Positions 38,431-48,926 of a stretch of DNA of 54,639 bases are shown here, in pieces. Under the pieces are notes generated by a model that did not search any database, was not told the DNA's origin, and was given only the letters and a program-made list of their open reading frames with translations. The position numbers and the translations under genes were made by a program. Each line of letters starts with the position of its first letter. Position 1 is the first letter of the stretch. This DNA comes from Bremia lactucae (taxonomy: Eukaryota; Oomycota; Peronosporomycetes; Peronosporales; Peronosporaceae): assembly GCF_004359215.1 (NCBI RefSeq), contig NC_090625.1:33605-88243 (forward strand), given 5' to 3'.

Positions 38431-39269
38431 ATGCTATCGTGTTCGACGTCTTACGCAAGTGAATACTCTTCGCTCACATTGGTAAGTGCAAGTTCGCGCG
38501 TCAAGAGGTCAGCTTTTTGGGGCACGCTGTTTCTGGTGACGGATTATTTATCGAAAACAAAGGCGGAAGCAATCGCGAAGTGGCCTTCACTTACCTCTGT
38601 AAAGGAATCGCAAAGTTTTCTTGGTCTTGCTTGTTATTATCGCCGCTTTATTCATCAGTTTGCGCAAATAGTTCTGCCGTTGAGCCATCTCGTTAGGAAA
38701 GATTTTTCATGGGTCTTGAATGCAGAACAAGAGGATTTGCTCGTAAGGCTGAAGTCTGCCTTACAAGCTGCACCTGTGCTGACTTTGCCTAACTCTTCAC
38801 GCCCGTTTGTTCTCACTACGGATGCATCGGGGTCGTGCATTGGTGGCGACTTATCGCAATTTATCAATAGACATGACCATCCAGTAGCGTTTTACTCAAA
38901 GAAACTTGGAATCCGTGAGATTAGTTGGCCTGCTCGTGAGAAGGATCTATTTGCAATAAAAGAGGGGTTAGAAAAATGGGCAATAGCGCCTGCTCTTGGC
39001 TTCTTCATCATCCGTCAGTCTCGCCGAAGTTGGCTCGATACTTGACCACCTTCGCTCAATACGCGTTTACTATACACCACATTAATGGTGCTTTAAACGT
39101 TGTAGCTGATGCGCTTTCGCGCCGGCCTGATGATTCTGTCGTGGACAATATCCGCTTTCATAAGTGCGATTTTCTAGTTGCCAACAACGAGGTACACGTT
39201 TACTTTGTTCGCCCTCGGTGCCAACTCTGCCCCGGGAGGAAGCTGAGACTCTGCAAGTTGCTGCCTTAA
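38431..39269 (+). pseudogene. Element E RT connection and RNase H
   Basis: It reads KAEAIAKWPSLTSVKESQSF, LGLACYYRRFIHQFAQIVLP and LSHLVRKDFSWVLNAEQEDL, then RNase H FVLTTDASGSCIGGDLSQF with the catalytic DAS. It continues VAFYSKKLGIREISWPAREK and, after a frameshift near 39000, FTIHHINGALNVVADALSRR. The order is normal for Ty3/gypsy pol. Confidence 0.87.
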
Positions 39270-39349
39270 TGACAGTGTCGTATGGCGAGTTGTCAACAGA
39301 AGTTCGTAAGCTACTTCAATAAGGCTTTGCCAGAATTGCCTAAAGAAGC

Positions 39350-40462
39350 ATGGAAAAGCTCCGAAACAAGTTTATTGATTGTGAAGCAAGAGAAATTGTT
39401 GTTTTTGCGCACATTAAACGTCTTTGCGTGCTCAACAACAACCGCTTGCGAACGAATGTAATATCGAAATATGATAATTCGGCAATAGCTGCTCTGCCGG
39501 GCAATCGCAGAACATTCTTGCGAGTTGCTCAGTGGTATTACCGGAAATCGTTGCAGAGAAACGTCAAGGAATATGTCAAAACTTGGGAAACCTGCGCACG
39601 TCGGAAACATGATAATTAACAAAAAAACAACGTATTACTTATGCCAATTCCAATACCGGATGCTTGCTGGCAAGTGGTATCAATGGACTTTATAAGAGGG
39701 CTTCCTGTTTCCAATGGATTTGCCATCCTAACTGTTGTCGATAAGTTTTCCAAACGCACGAAGTATGCAGCAGTGCACGATAAGGACGATGCATGCACCA
39801 CAGCAAAAGTATTTTTTGATGCTGTCATTCGACACCATGGTATTCCCGCAGTTAATATCAGTGACCGAGATAGCAAGTTCACGTCCATGTTTTCGAAGTC
39901 ATTGATGACGATCATCGGTGTTCGTCTAAGTATTACAACCGCTTATCGGGCTTAAGCCGATGGACAGACCGAGCGCCAGAACCTTGTGGTAGAAGACGCA
40001 CTCAATCGCATAGCATCTTACCATGGCACTGACAGGACCGAACACTTGGGAAGCATAGAGTATGCGTCTATACTGGTTCGTGCATCTACTGGATACTCTT
40101 CCTTTGAAATAGATACGGGAAGAAGGGAACGCTCTGCATGGCAAAAGTCACTGGGCTGGACTAGTCAACCAAAGGATATTGACGTTTACGCAAAAGAGTT
40201 TATCGAAGTACGAGCAAATATCATCGATCAGGCTCGCAGAAATCTGTTGATAGCACAAGCTTCGCAAAAGCAATATTACGATCAAAAGCGCCGAATAAAT
40301 CAGGTCGAATTCAAAGTTGGAGATCTACTTATACTTGATACTCGCAAAATATCGTTTAAACACGCTGCGAAAAATATGGGACACCAAGAGCCAAGATTGC
40401 GGCAAGAAAGGTGGAACCATTCGAAACTATCAAAATGTTTAATTCTAATGTGGCAAGCTTGA
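39350..40462 (+). pseudogene. Element E integrase
   Basis: The zinc region is partial (RVAQWYYRKSLQRNVKEYVK, WETCARRKHDN). The core at 39641 reads DACWQVVSMDFIRGLPVSNG (first Asp), VVDKFSKRTKYAAVHDKDDA and VNISDRDSKFTSMF (second Asp). A stop at 39953-39955 is followed in frame by ADGQTERQNLVVEDALNRIA (catalytic Glu). The C-terminal part has YYDQKRRINQVEFKVGDLLI. One in-frame stop in the core and a shift near 40380 inactivate it. Confidence 0.88.
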
Positions 40463-40576
40463 GTTACCACAAACTATGAATAGGATTATTCCAACCTTTA
40501 ATGTTGATGTTCTATCAAGTATGAACCGACACCGGAAAGGTTTCGAAGTCGCCCGATACCGAAAGCATCACAATTC

Positions 40577-40789
40577 GTGGATAATGGCACAGCGGATCAT
40601 TTTCAAGTTATTGAACGTCTGTTGAAGAAAGCCAACTCAATCGCTAACCATACTGGCTCGTACAATGGCATGGCGAAACTAAGGAAGAAGCAAGCTAAGA
40701 AAAAGAGAAAAATATTCGCCATGTCTCCCACTGGAAGGACCTCGTCGCCGACTTCAATCAGCGTCAACGAGAGATCAAATCGGGGAGGA
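40577..40789 (+). pseudogene. Element E pol C-terminus with possible chromodomain remnant
   Basis: DHFQVIERLLKKANSIANHT resembles the first strand of a chromodomain (xVIERLLKKR). The expected LVKWRGY core is not readable; a shifted frame gives HVSHWKDLVADFNQRQREIK. The gene ends at the polypurine tract (ATCGGGGAGGA, 40779-40789), leaving no room for an antisense gene like that of families A-C. Confidence 0.55.
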
Positions 40790-41036
40790 TGTCAGGACCA
40801 GTTAACTCGCTAAGCCCTTGGCCACTCATTTCGATTCATCTATTGAACCATTCATTTTCTTTAATTCAAATTTACATATGCGCCATAATTAAAACAAGTA
40901 TAAGGTTTGCGCAATTAGGAGATATGATACTTCGTAAGAATTAGATTTAGGATAGGCGATACCTTAAGGAGTGAACCAAAAGTATCGGTTAGTAAAACTA
41001 AATTAATTCAGTCGTAATTTACCCCCATTCCACACA
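40790..41036 (+). repeat. LTR family E, 3' LTR (247 bp)
   Basis: It starts TGTCAGGACCAGTTAACTCG and ends CCATTCCACACA. It differs from the 5' LTR by scattered substitutions and small indels, so the insertion is not recent. The outer flanks (AGAT at 35146-35149, AGAG at 41037-41040) do not form a clean target-site duplication. Confidence 0.9.
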
Positions 41037-41042
41037 AGAGGT

Positions 41043-41518
41043 CCCGGCGCCATTCCGATAACGTTGTAAACATTGTCGACTGCTGCGGGTCCATTTTAAG
41101 AAAGTGATCGGAAGAACGTAGGGTAGTTATGTTTTGAATATTTTATATAGTTATTTAAATTGAATTTTATTGCCAGGTCGTTATTAAAATTAAGAAAGAA
41201 TGCCAGTTGGTATACAATTTAACTAAGTAAAATTTTAGGGAAGTATGATCCTTTGGCTGATGTATATTTGGTAAGGCTGTAAAGATCGAGTGCGGCAACC
41301 GATTCTAGTTTACATTTGGATAAAGGTCTACGTGGCTCGGAGCCTACCGCCATAATAGCCATAGAAGGATATCAATATTAAAAATAATGACGACAAGAAA
41401 CAGTTTCTTATTGCTCTACATTGTTTAGTAAGTATACTTAGTTACGACGTAGAGCTAGCTAAGTAAAATAAACAGGTGTTCCTTGTGCTGCACACTATCT
41501 CCGTTCCAGCGCGAGATT
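41043..41518 (-). pseudogene. Duplicate of the TMEM41-like gene 5' end and promoter (coding region lost)
   Basis: 41040-41063 (GGCGCCATTCCGATAACG) matches the first seven codons of the TMEM41-like gene, 34682-34705. The start codon complement CAT has become TAA, so ATG is lost. From there to GCGCGAGAT at 41518 the sequence follows 34704-35149 closely, e.g. AAGTAAAATAAACAGGTGTT. The coding part beyond codon 7 is missing and is replaced by the LTR of element E. This is a relic of a tandem copy of the gene. Confidence 0.8.
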
Positions 41519-42267
41519 CATTTGCGACGTTTGAGGTAATTCCCCCCGATTAAAATACACTTATTATGAGTACTGCGTAAGATGCATGGTAAGTTGTTCC
41601 TGAGCGAATCCGTCACATGTTTACGCAGGGCATCCCAGTGAAAAGCGCTCAGTTAGAGGCATGTCGATGAGAATGCTCTTGATTAAAGCCTACACTAAGA
41701 TCAACGTGCCGGCTCAGGCTGATTTACTGATGCCTGAATTGAATCCTATCATCGGTTTAATTAAATTCGTCGGATAGGAAGATCAATGAAAATCTTCGCA
41801 TCTGGTTCGCGAGGCGAAAATGACCAAATCGACCACCCTTACAATGAAGCTTCAATTTTAGCCCACGCAATCTTCATTTTAGAGGTCGAGCAAAATCTCG
41901 AGCATACACTCGCTGCAGCATATTTTTATAGCGGAACATCGTAGGAAGATGCAGGTATCATGTAGGCCTTCGCTGTCTACTGATAGTCGTTCACACTATC
42001 GCTACATTTAGGTAAGCGTCAGCTGTTGGCGTATGCATAAAAATTTACGCTCGCTCATACCAAGCTTGCTCCTGATCTGGTAATCGACAATATCAAAGCC
42101 GAGTCTAAGAATGTGCCCGGCTTGGTCCCGCTATTTCGAGTACAGCTAATTATACATGCGGAGGCTGCCTATTTGGCGTTGCTAAAAGAGAACGCGCACC
42201 GAAAGGCCTTATGCCATTAGTATATTGGCCGCCTATGTCATAACAATTTAAAAAACGTGCCTAGAGT
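41519..42267 (+). repeat. D-type repeat, copy 2, first part
   Basis: 41519-41700 has nothing recognised. From about 41720 the sequence is the inverted copy of 26735-27260 (TTTACTGATGCCTGAATTGA, AATATCAAAGCC, CGGAGGCTGCCTATTTGGCG). The coding-like peptide LAPDLVIDNIKAESKNVPGL is recoverable at about 42065-42125 but stops follow. Confidence 0.65.
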
Positions 42268-42700
42268 GTAACGGGCTAAAGTTGCCCGAATGTAACACAG
42301 TTCCCGTTAAGTACACTTGGTGTACTTAAGGGGATGGTCAATTACTAAATTATAGTAACTAGACCCAGCACTCGGGTGTGGTGCACATTTGTGACCAACC
42401 CTTGTGTATGTGATGCACATCGGTGCATTCACATTACGAGGGATGACGCCTAGCGTCATCCGTTACGCGAGGTATCTAGAAAGATACGCTCGCAATACAT
42501 ATTGTTATCTATAGAGATGACATTTCGATTGGTAAAAATAGGTACTTGTATTTAATATGATTAAAAATATAAACCAGTCTGAAAACTACATCCTGCTTGG
42601 TAAGTGCGCACGAGGAGCCGGATTACCGCTCCCGTGACGACAGTTAACCGGAGTACTTAGTGCGTTGGGTGAGGTCGCTTGCGCGCCCACACAACTACCT
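42268..42700 (+). repeat. LTR/leader family D, copy inside the D-type repeat
   Basis: It starts TGTAACGGGCTAAAGTTGCC and shares TGTATGTGATGCACATCGG, GGATGACGCCTAGCGTCATC and GAGCCGGATTACCGCTCCCG with the minus-strand copy at 29560-30016. It interrupts the D repeat between AACGTGCC and TATAGAGCTCAG, which are adjacent in copy 1 (ACGTTCCTATAAAGCTCAG). Confidence 0.65.
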
Positions 42701-43010
42701 CACTGCGCGCAAGAGAAGCTGGTTAAACCGCTTCCTCGCTGTGCTAGGGTGTGTGTCTAAGTAGAGCGTGGCCGCATTACGACGTGCCCGCCTACATATA
42801 GAGCTCAGCAATGTGTCCAACAAATGGTGCTGGTCGAATGTAAGGCTCCGTATCGCTTGGAGGTCGAAACCTCAATACCGAACAAAATGGTGTTAATGTT
42901 AGACATAAGGAATACCAACAAATGTTGACGTTGCATTTCATGCGCAATCAGGGACGCGGTTGTGCCTGTCTACGCGCGCTCGCCCAAATGGACGTGTTTT
43001 TGACTGCCTC
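42701..43010 (+). repeat. D-type repeat, copy 2, second part
   Basis: Inverted match to 27280-27360 (GTGGCCGCATTACGACGTGC) and to 26515-26715 (TGTCCAACAAATGGTGCTGG, GGAGGTCGAAACCTCAATAC). It ends GACTGCCTC exactly where an LTR-C begins, the same junction as at 26515 on the other strand. Confidence 0.7.
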
Positions 43011-43472
43011 TGTAATGAGGCACACATTGGTTGGAAAGCCGTTGTTGTGGTACATTTACTATGTGGGTAAAATACCCTTTATTTTACTTTAAAATAGTTG
43101 ATTATCAAAATCCCATTGTATTATGGGTAACAAATGTGGTCGCCGCCAGATCTTTATCTGGCGACCAAAATTTATCTTAAAATTAGGTACGGTAAGGTCT
43201 AAAGATTTAATTAATTAAAAAAGTTGAGTTCCCCTTTTGTTCTTAAAGCGTCTAGTGTCTTTTTAAGGCTTGCGCATTGATCTGTGACAGATAGAAGCCT
43301 TTCTGAGATACATTGGTTCTACGAACCCCTGAACCCTTGAACTAGGATTCATTAAGCTCTAATAGCTTGTACGAATTCCTAAGTTGTTAAACCCAATAGT
43401 TCTATTGAACGAAGAGGCTCTCTGAGGCTAAAATTCTTTCTCTGACTTAAGGGACGAGGTAGCTCCGCTACA
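43011..43472 (+). repeat. LTR family C, 5' LTR of plus-strand element C3 (462 bp)
   Basis: It starts TGTAATGAGGCACACATTGG and ends GAGGTAGCTCCGCTACA, the reverse complement of the C1/C2 LTRs. A mutated primer site (CTCGGTAGCACTCG) and gag follow on the plus strand. Confidence 0.92.
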
Positions 43473-43532
43473 CTCGGTAGCACTCGTAGTCAATCTACGC
43501 CTGAGTCTTTACAAAACTAATCCATCACGAAA

Positions 43533-44470
43533 ATGGAAGAGGTTCCAGAGTTGTCAGAAGCGCAACGCGCCGCTTATGACAAGCCTAAAACCTTATTCGA
43601 GCTTGAACGCGTGGAATTTATTATTTCCCAGGAACCAGAGGTCCTAAATGCAAGGCTTGAAGCCTTCATGCGGAACGAAACCTCCCTGGTCGGTCAGGTA
43701 GGACCACTTTGCGGCTTCTATGCCAACTCGGTATATCTCTGTACCTGACTCAGAGCCGAGGGCTCGCCCTCTAAATGTAAATGTGAAGACATTTGAGGGA
43801 AAAGAGGGAGAAAATCTCCCTTTTTGGATTGAGCAGATGGAAATGTCCATTGATTCCGCCTTGTTCTTAACAGAACGGCAAAAGGTGGCTATGGTTATTT
43901 CCAAACTTGGAGGTAGAGCGGGCACTATCGTGCAGCACGTCCATAAATGACGCTTTTCCCTCATGGGATTCGCTGAAACAGCAAATGACCAGCATGTTTG
44001 CACCGCCTGATCAGGCTTTTCGCATGCGAGCACGGCTCCTAGCGACTCGACAGGGTAAAAGAACCCTAGGAGACTTTGTCCAGGAGTTGAGATTTCTCAT
44101 TGCATCTACGCATCAAGACCCGGTGCAAGAAGCAATTGTAGGAACCATCTTTATGGGGGGTCTCAATGAAGGCGCGTTGCCCGGACGGAATTAATCCGAT
44201 CTCATCCTGCTACTTATGAAGAGGCAGTTGCCATAGCGCTACGCACCGAGTTCGACTTTAAGTCTGCTCGCGTTAGCACGCCTATTTACCAAACAAGCTC
44301 TTCGAGCACATGGGTACCATCTAATAGACCGGAACCCATGGATCTAAGCCTTGTTGAGGAAGGAGAAGAGGCACTTCAAGCTGTGGAACAGCATGAAATC
44401 ATTAGATGTTTTATGTGCGGAAGCAAGAAAAATTTACGTCTGGCCTGTCCCCAACTAAATACTCGTTAAG
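43533..44470 (+). pseudogene. Element C3 gag
   Basis: ATG at 43533 reads MEEVPELSEAQRAAYDKPKT and continues to a stop at 43746. Then come [20 protein letters not shown] (43720-43950), [20 protein letters not shown] and ATRQGKRTLGDFVQELRFLI (43907-44194). In a further frame are PATYEEAVAIALRTEFDFKS and the knuckle CFMCGSKKNLRLAC, where the zinc-binding His of the family (CYMCGSTKHLRPAC) is Asn. Frameshifts separate the parts. Confidence 0.87.
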
Positions 44471-44659
44471 CTCGAACGAGCACCAATTCCGACATATACC
44501 AGAAATCTGGTACGGTGCGAAAAACGTCGGTACCCAGTAACCGGGGAAGACCTAGGCTCTATTAAAACTCTCGGAGGTGAGAGTAGACATGACCTAACCC
44601 CAATTAGCTCTTTGCGTAATGGCACGGGACGTGAGTACAAGCCTGGCTTGTTAGTCGCT

Positions 44660-45000
44660 CAAGCGACTGTGAATGGACTTTGATAAGCCATGGTCAGTTT
44701 TAATTTGCTCAGGAGCGTCTTGCAATTATGCTCGACGTCTTTGATTGTAAGAAGTCAACAATACGTTTAGGACTTAAAGCGCATGAAAGTAATTCAATCA
44801 CTGTTCGCGTAGCGACTGGGGCTCGTGTCACTCTTCCTAGAGTTCCTTTGAACTTACGCATAAAGTTTCTTGGCTTTGACAGTATGCAACGTGGTCTCGT
44901 CCTTGATTGGATTCGAGATATGATCTCATCCTTGGTATGGCCTGGCTTGAACGCCAAGAGCCATGGATCGATTGAAGGTCTAAAACCTTAAGCGTCACAC
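44660..45000 (+). pseudogene. Element C3 protease with mutated catalytic Asp
   Basis: It reads PWSVLICSGASCNYARRL, where C1 and C2 have IDSGAS, so the catalytic Asp is Cys. Downstream it has LGLKAHESNSITVRVATGAR, PRVPLNLRIKFLGFD and LVLDWIRDMISSLVWPGLNA, corresponding to the flap and the LDxRYDxILGMxWL region, here degraded. The frame ends near 44991. Confidence 0.8.
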
Positions 45001-45700
45001 GCAATGTTCCTAGCAAAGTTTCGAAGAGTAATGAGCCCACCTTTGCTAGGCAACAAGAAACGCTATTGGTGCGAATGACTGACTAAATCTGTCAGTGGGT
45101 TAGACATTGGAATGTCTAAGTTAATAAACCCAATGTTGAAAACATTAAGTTTGAGCCCGCAACAGAATTAAGTGGAACGGCACGTATTCCGTCGAGTGAC
45201 ACTCGTTGTAAAAACGCCTCAATGAATGCTGAAAGCTGTTGGCCTTAGACCGAGTCATCAAGGGTGTAATATCCCTGAGAAACGTGGAGTGGCAAGTCTA
45301 AGTCCACCGAGTTTGTTCGGCCGAGGTGGCACCATACTGAGTGTCAGCAGTGACACTATTGGCGGTTCGCTAGGGCATTTCGTGTCAAACTCTTCTAATG
45401 CACGTGAAGTGACATGTGGACAAGGAAGCTGAGTTTTCTAACTCCTTGTCGGATGTCGAAGTAGACACCAGCTCTGGTATAGATCTTATACAGGCTGAAA
45501 ATTTGAAGACGTGAATGTGCCGGCCTCTAAGAGGCGTATTGTCTCTACTCCAAGGCAGGCGAGATGCAAAGTATCTATACCCTCACAAAGTGATACGAGT
45601 AAGGAATAGAATATGCTTGTAAATGGTGTAACCGGTAAAATCGAGGGCGAATTGAGCCTTGCGGCAATCCCTTCGTAACATGCTCTTCTGGAGAAAGACA
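45001..45700 (+). pseudogene. Element C3 protease-RT linker
   Basis: Contains one copy of the linker module (HQGCNIPEKRGVASLS, FGRGGTILSVSSDTIGGS at 45240-45375) and ESTGSG-poor spacer sequence, with stops in every frame. Compare the doubled module in C2. Confidence 0.65.
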
Positions 45701-46583
45701 AAATGTCTAGTGATGAGTGCGGTCGAGCCTTAAAGGCTGGCGGCTTCTTGAGACGGTGGTCAGTCGACCAACGATTAAGTTAAACTCATCGTCACTTCTG
45801 GACGAAGTTGTCCTGGATGACACAGAAGCTGCACTTAGTGCGCGGAGTGGATCATCAATCCTTAAAGATCCGCAGATCCATTTTATTCCTTGATTAAGAA
45901 TTTTAAGATGTGATCTGTCAAATATACCATCTGTTTACCCCCGGATAGAGGTGTCCGTCATGAAATTGACTTAATCCCTGGAAACAAATACTCTGTCACA
46001 CGACAGTGGCCTTTACCAAGGAAACAGTGTGACAACATTGACAATTTTTCCGAGCTAGGCACGAGGCTGGAATGGTACGACAAAGCAAATCTCCCCGTTC
46101 GACACCGACATTTTGAGTCAGAAAGCCAAATGGCAAATGGCACATTGTACTGCTTATAATAAGCTTTTCTTATGCTGTCACTATACCTGCACAAACCCCC
46201 ATTCCTAGAAAGGATGTTCTCCAGAACATTGTGGTGGGATGTACAATGTACAGTGCACTTGACGTAGTCGATGGTTATTACCAACTGCTCATGCGAGCTA
46301 GCGATATTTCGCTTACAGCGCAACTCAGGCAGTATGCCATGGGAGTGGTTGGTTATGCAACAAGGGATTTCCAACGCCCCGGCGACATTTAATCGTCTAG
46401 TGACGCAACTGTTCCGCCCTCATTGAGGTTATGCACAGACTTATTTTGATGAATTTTTTGTCCATAGTCGTGCGGGGCAGGGTCGGTAGGATGTGAAAAA
46501 TTATATAGACCATTTCGAGTAGTGCTCGAGTGTATGCGCACAGATAAATTGTATGCTAATGCATCTAAATGCATTTTTGGTCA
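45701..46583 (+). pseudogene. Element C3 reverse transcriptase, truncated at an inverted junction
   Basis: RT motifs are spread over several frames: DDTEAALSARSGSSILKD near 45820, then AYNKLF and PIPRKDVLQNIVVGCTMYSA, LDVVDGYYQLLMRAS, LVMQQGISNAPATFNRLVTQ, and the catalytic box as YFDEFFVHSRAGQGR, whose second Asp is Glu. Homology ends at about 46580 (NASKCIFG) where the antisense gene of C2 begins. RNase H, integrase, chromodomain and the 3' LTR of C3 are absent. Confidence 0.8.
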
Positions 46584-46589
46584 CACGGC

Positions 46590-47505
46590 CAGGACGTCGG
46601 AGGAGCTCGCTGCTCGCGATATTCTTCATGAGCAATACCTTACGCCAAAGGAAATGACGCGAAGAATCTAACGCATTTGCGTGATCAGGCCCGTGGGGCT
46701 TCGGTGACTTCAATGAGGGAAATTCCGATCGTTTGTTTCGAAACGAATTAAAAGTCAAAACGAAAACGAGGTCTCATTTGAGAACTGCGTCCATCAGGCC
46801 CGCCGCCTCCGCAGTATTTGGAATAATAGAGTCTTGGACGTGGCTGATAATCGTTTGGAACGGAAGCTTCGCTTTGATTACGCCAAGCTTAAGACCAAAG
46901 GCCTGTTACGTCCGGCATTTAAGCCACAAAACGAGGAAAGGCCTAGCCGATATTTCAGTGCTTCGATTGACCGTATAACCATGGATAAAGCCGCACTGAG
47001 GCTATAGATCCACCTAATCCCACTTCTAGTGGTGAAAAGCGTCTTTGACGCAAGTTGACTCTGAGCTTGGCGATCGAAAACGTCAACGGCGTACGGGCAA
47101 TCTTGCTGAAGAGGTACCTCAAACTCCCAAGAGCTTTCAAAAGAGGGGTACCCCTGCCACTTCACCAGATACTGGTATTGGCCCTTACGACGACGTCGCT
47201 TTAAAAGTTTCTCCACGTGAAACTGAAGGTACCCTCGCGCATTAAGCATCGCGGGAGGGGGCCGAAATCTGGATGGAAGCATTTGATGCTCAAGAGCACG
47301 AAGTGCAACTTCTTCGTGAGAGCCTTGCTCGGGTGAGGGCACTTTTGAGGCGGTTCAAAACCTTCTTTCGATGCTAGAACATCAGCAACCTCGTTTAGAG
47401 GGCCATTTGGACATCCTGGTGAGGATGCAGAAATCTGCGGCTTAACCGCCTGTCTCGGCGCAACCGCGTTAAGTCCATGTGGGAAGGATCCCGATATGGC
47501 TTAAG
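46590..47505 (+). pseudogene. aORF of element C2 (5' part lost)
   Basis: It starts abruptly after the C3 junction at LHEQYLTPKEMTRR, equivalent to 20340 in C1. Readable blocks across frames are RLERKLRFDYAKLKTKG, QNEERPSRYFSASIDRITMD, RRTGNLAEEVPQTPKSFQKR and DDVALKVSPRETEGT with a stop at 47245. AFDAQEHEVQLLRESLARV follows and the final PDMA-stop is at 47505. The same block order and stop position as C1 are kept. The minus-strand chromodomain and linker lie opposite. Confidence 0.62.
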
Positions 47506-47643
47506 CAAGCCGACGTAGAACACTGGGTGTGTACGCAGCTTGCTAGGAAGGTTAAGCGTGTAAGCTAGGGTCTTCTTGGCCATGACCGTAAATTGTCCAA
47601 TAAAGCGCGGGCGCAATTTGGTCTTGAAGATCGCGAAAACCAA
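46878..47643 (-). pseudogene. Element C2 integrase C-terminus and chromodomain
   Basis: 47643-47395 gives the GPY/F region (FKTKLRPRFIGQFTVMAKK, HPVFYVGLLKPYRDPSHMD), with Pro of GPF changed to Gln. 47342-46878 gives the chromodomain (LQFHVEKLLKRRRRKGQYQY, LVKWQGYPSFESSWEF). The two are in different frames. The element's 3' LTR is missing beyond the aORF. Confidence 0.87.
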
Positions 47644-47670
47644 GTTAATAGGTTAATTCTTAGCTTTTAA

Positions 47671-48896
47671 TTAAAGGTAATCTCCGACCACATAAGCATT
47701 AATACAGCTTCTGCTTTTGGCATATGCTTTTTCTTTTTGTTTGTCTTGGCTATCAGCCATCATGTCACGTACATGTCTTAAGACACTAAATTGTATTGCG
47801 ATAAACTCGCTTACTTGTTTCCAAATGGTAAATAGGGCTAATATCAGCAAGCTCATCGGCTTATTCTCCCCTACCAGCCCTAAGCCACGCAGTGGTATCG
47901 TTAACGGAACGCGTGGGTGGGTGAGGCCGTTGACATAGAGCGGAGTGTAGCCTGTAGAGGCATGGACAGCGTTATTTAACGCAAATTATCCCACTGGAAG
48001 CATTGAGCTCCAGTGCTTTGGTGTTGGAACACACACACTGCGTAAAATGTTTTTAATGACGCAATTGACACGTTCAGTTTGACCATCGGTCTGCGAATGG
48101 TCTGCAGTGGACATATCCAATCTGGTACCCAGCACTCGGAAATCGATTGCCAGAATTTACCCGTGAAACGGGGGTCCCGATCAGAAACGTTTGCCACTGG
48201 CAAACCGTGCTGTCGAAATACACGATCGATGAACAGCCTTGCTGTACCTTCACCATCAATAGTATCCGGCACGGCCGCTAAGTGTGCCATTTAGCTCAAT
48301 CGGTCAACAAAGACAACTATGCCGGTGTTACTGGTCGAATCTTTCGGTGGACCGAAAACAAATCCATACTAATGGACTTCCAACACCCTATGGGTACGGA
48401 CAGACTTGCCAGTGACGCAGCAGCATGCGCCGAGGGCTTAACCCGTTGGCAAGTTTCGCACGTGCGAACCTATGTGCTGACCCATTTATAAAGTTTGAGC
48501 CACCAATAAATCTGCCTTACAGAGCCGTAGGTCATTTCTCTACCGAGATGACCACCAAGGACTGTATCGTGCCTCATAGAAGATTCGGTACTTTAAATTC
48601 TCAACATGAGGAACAACGACAGGTGGAGGATCCACAGCGTCCGCGCAATAAAGCAACAGGTTGTTATCGATAGAAAATCGATGTAACCTTGCACGCAAAC
48701 GTGCCGGCAATTTATTACCCGAATCCGAGTTCTTTAAAGCTTGTAGCAGAGCTACACACTGTTCATCCTTGGCGTAAGCCGAACGGATTAATTCAGGAAT
48801 AGGTGACGAGATAGTCGTTAAATGAGAAAGCTCATAATCCGGCCTGCGTGATAACGCATTCGCCAAAGCATTTTGCTTGCCGTGTTTATACTTCAC
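47671..48896 (-). pseudogene. Element C2 integrase zinc region and core
   Basis: 48896 downwards reads KHGKQNALANALSRRPDYEL and LRARLHRFSIDNNLLLYC, then a shift. The zinc region (TCETCQ-like) and core follow: MAHLAAVPDTIDGEGTARLF and HGLPVANVSDRDPRFTGKFW with the second catalytic Asp intact. A late piece is ALFTIWKQVSEFIAIQFSVL. The part from 48678 upward belongs to the tract almost identical to C1. Confidence 0.85.
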
Positions 48897-48926
48897 CTCG
48901 TAGTTGTATTCCGCAAAAAAGGATAG

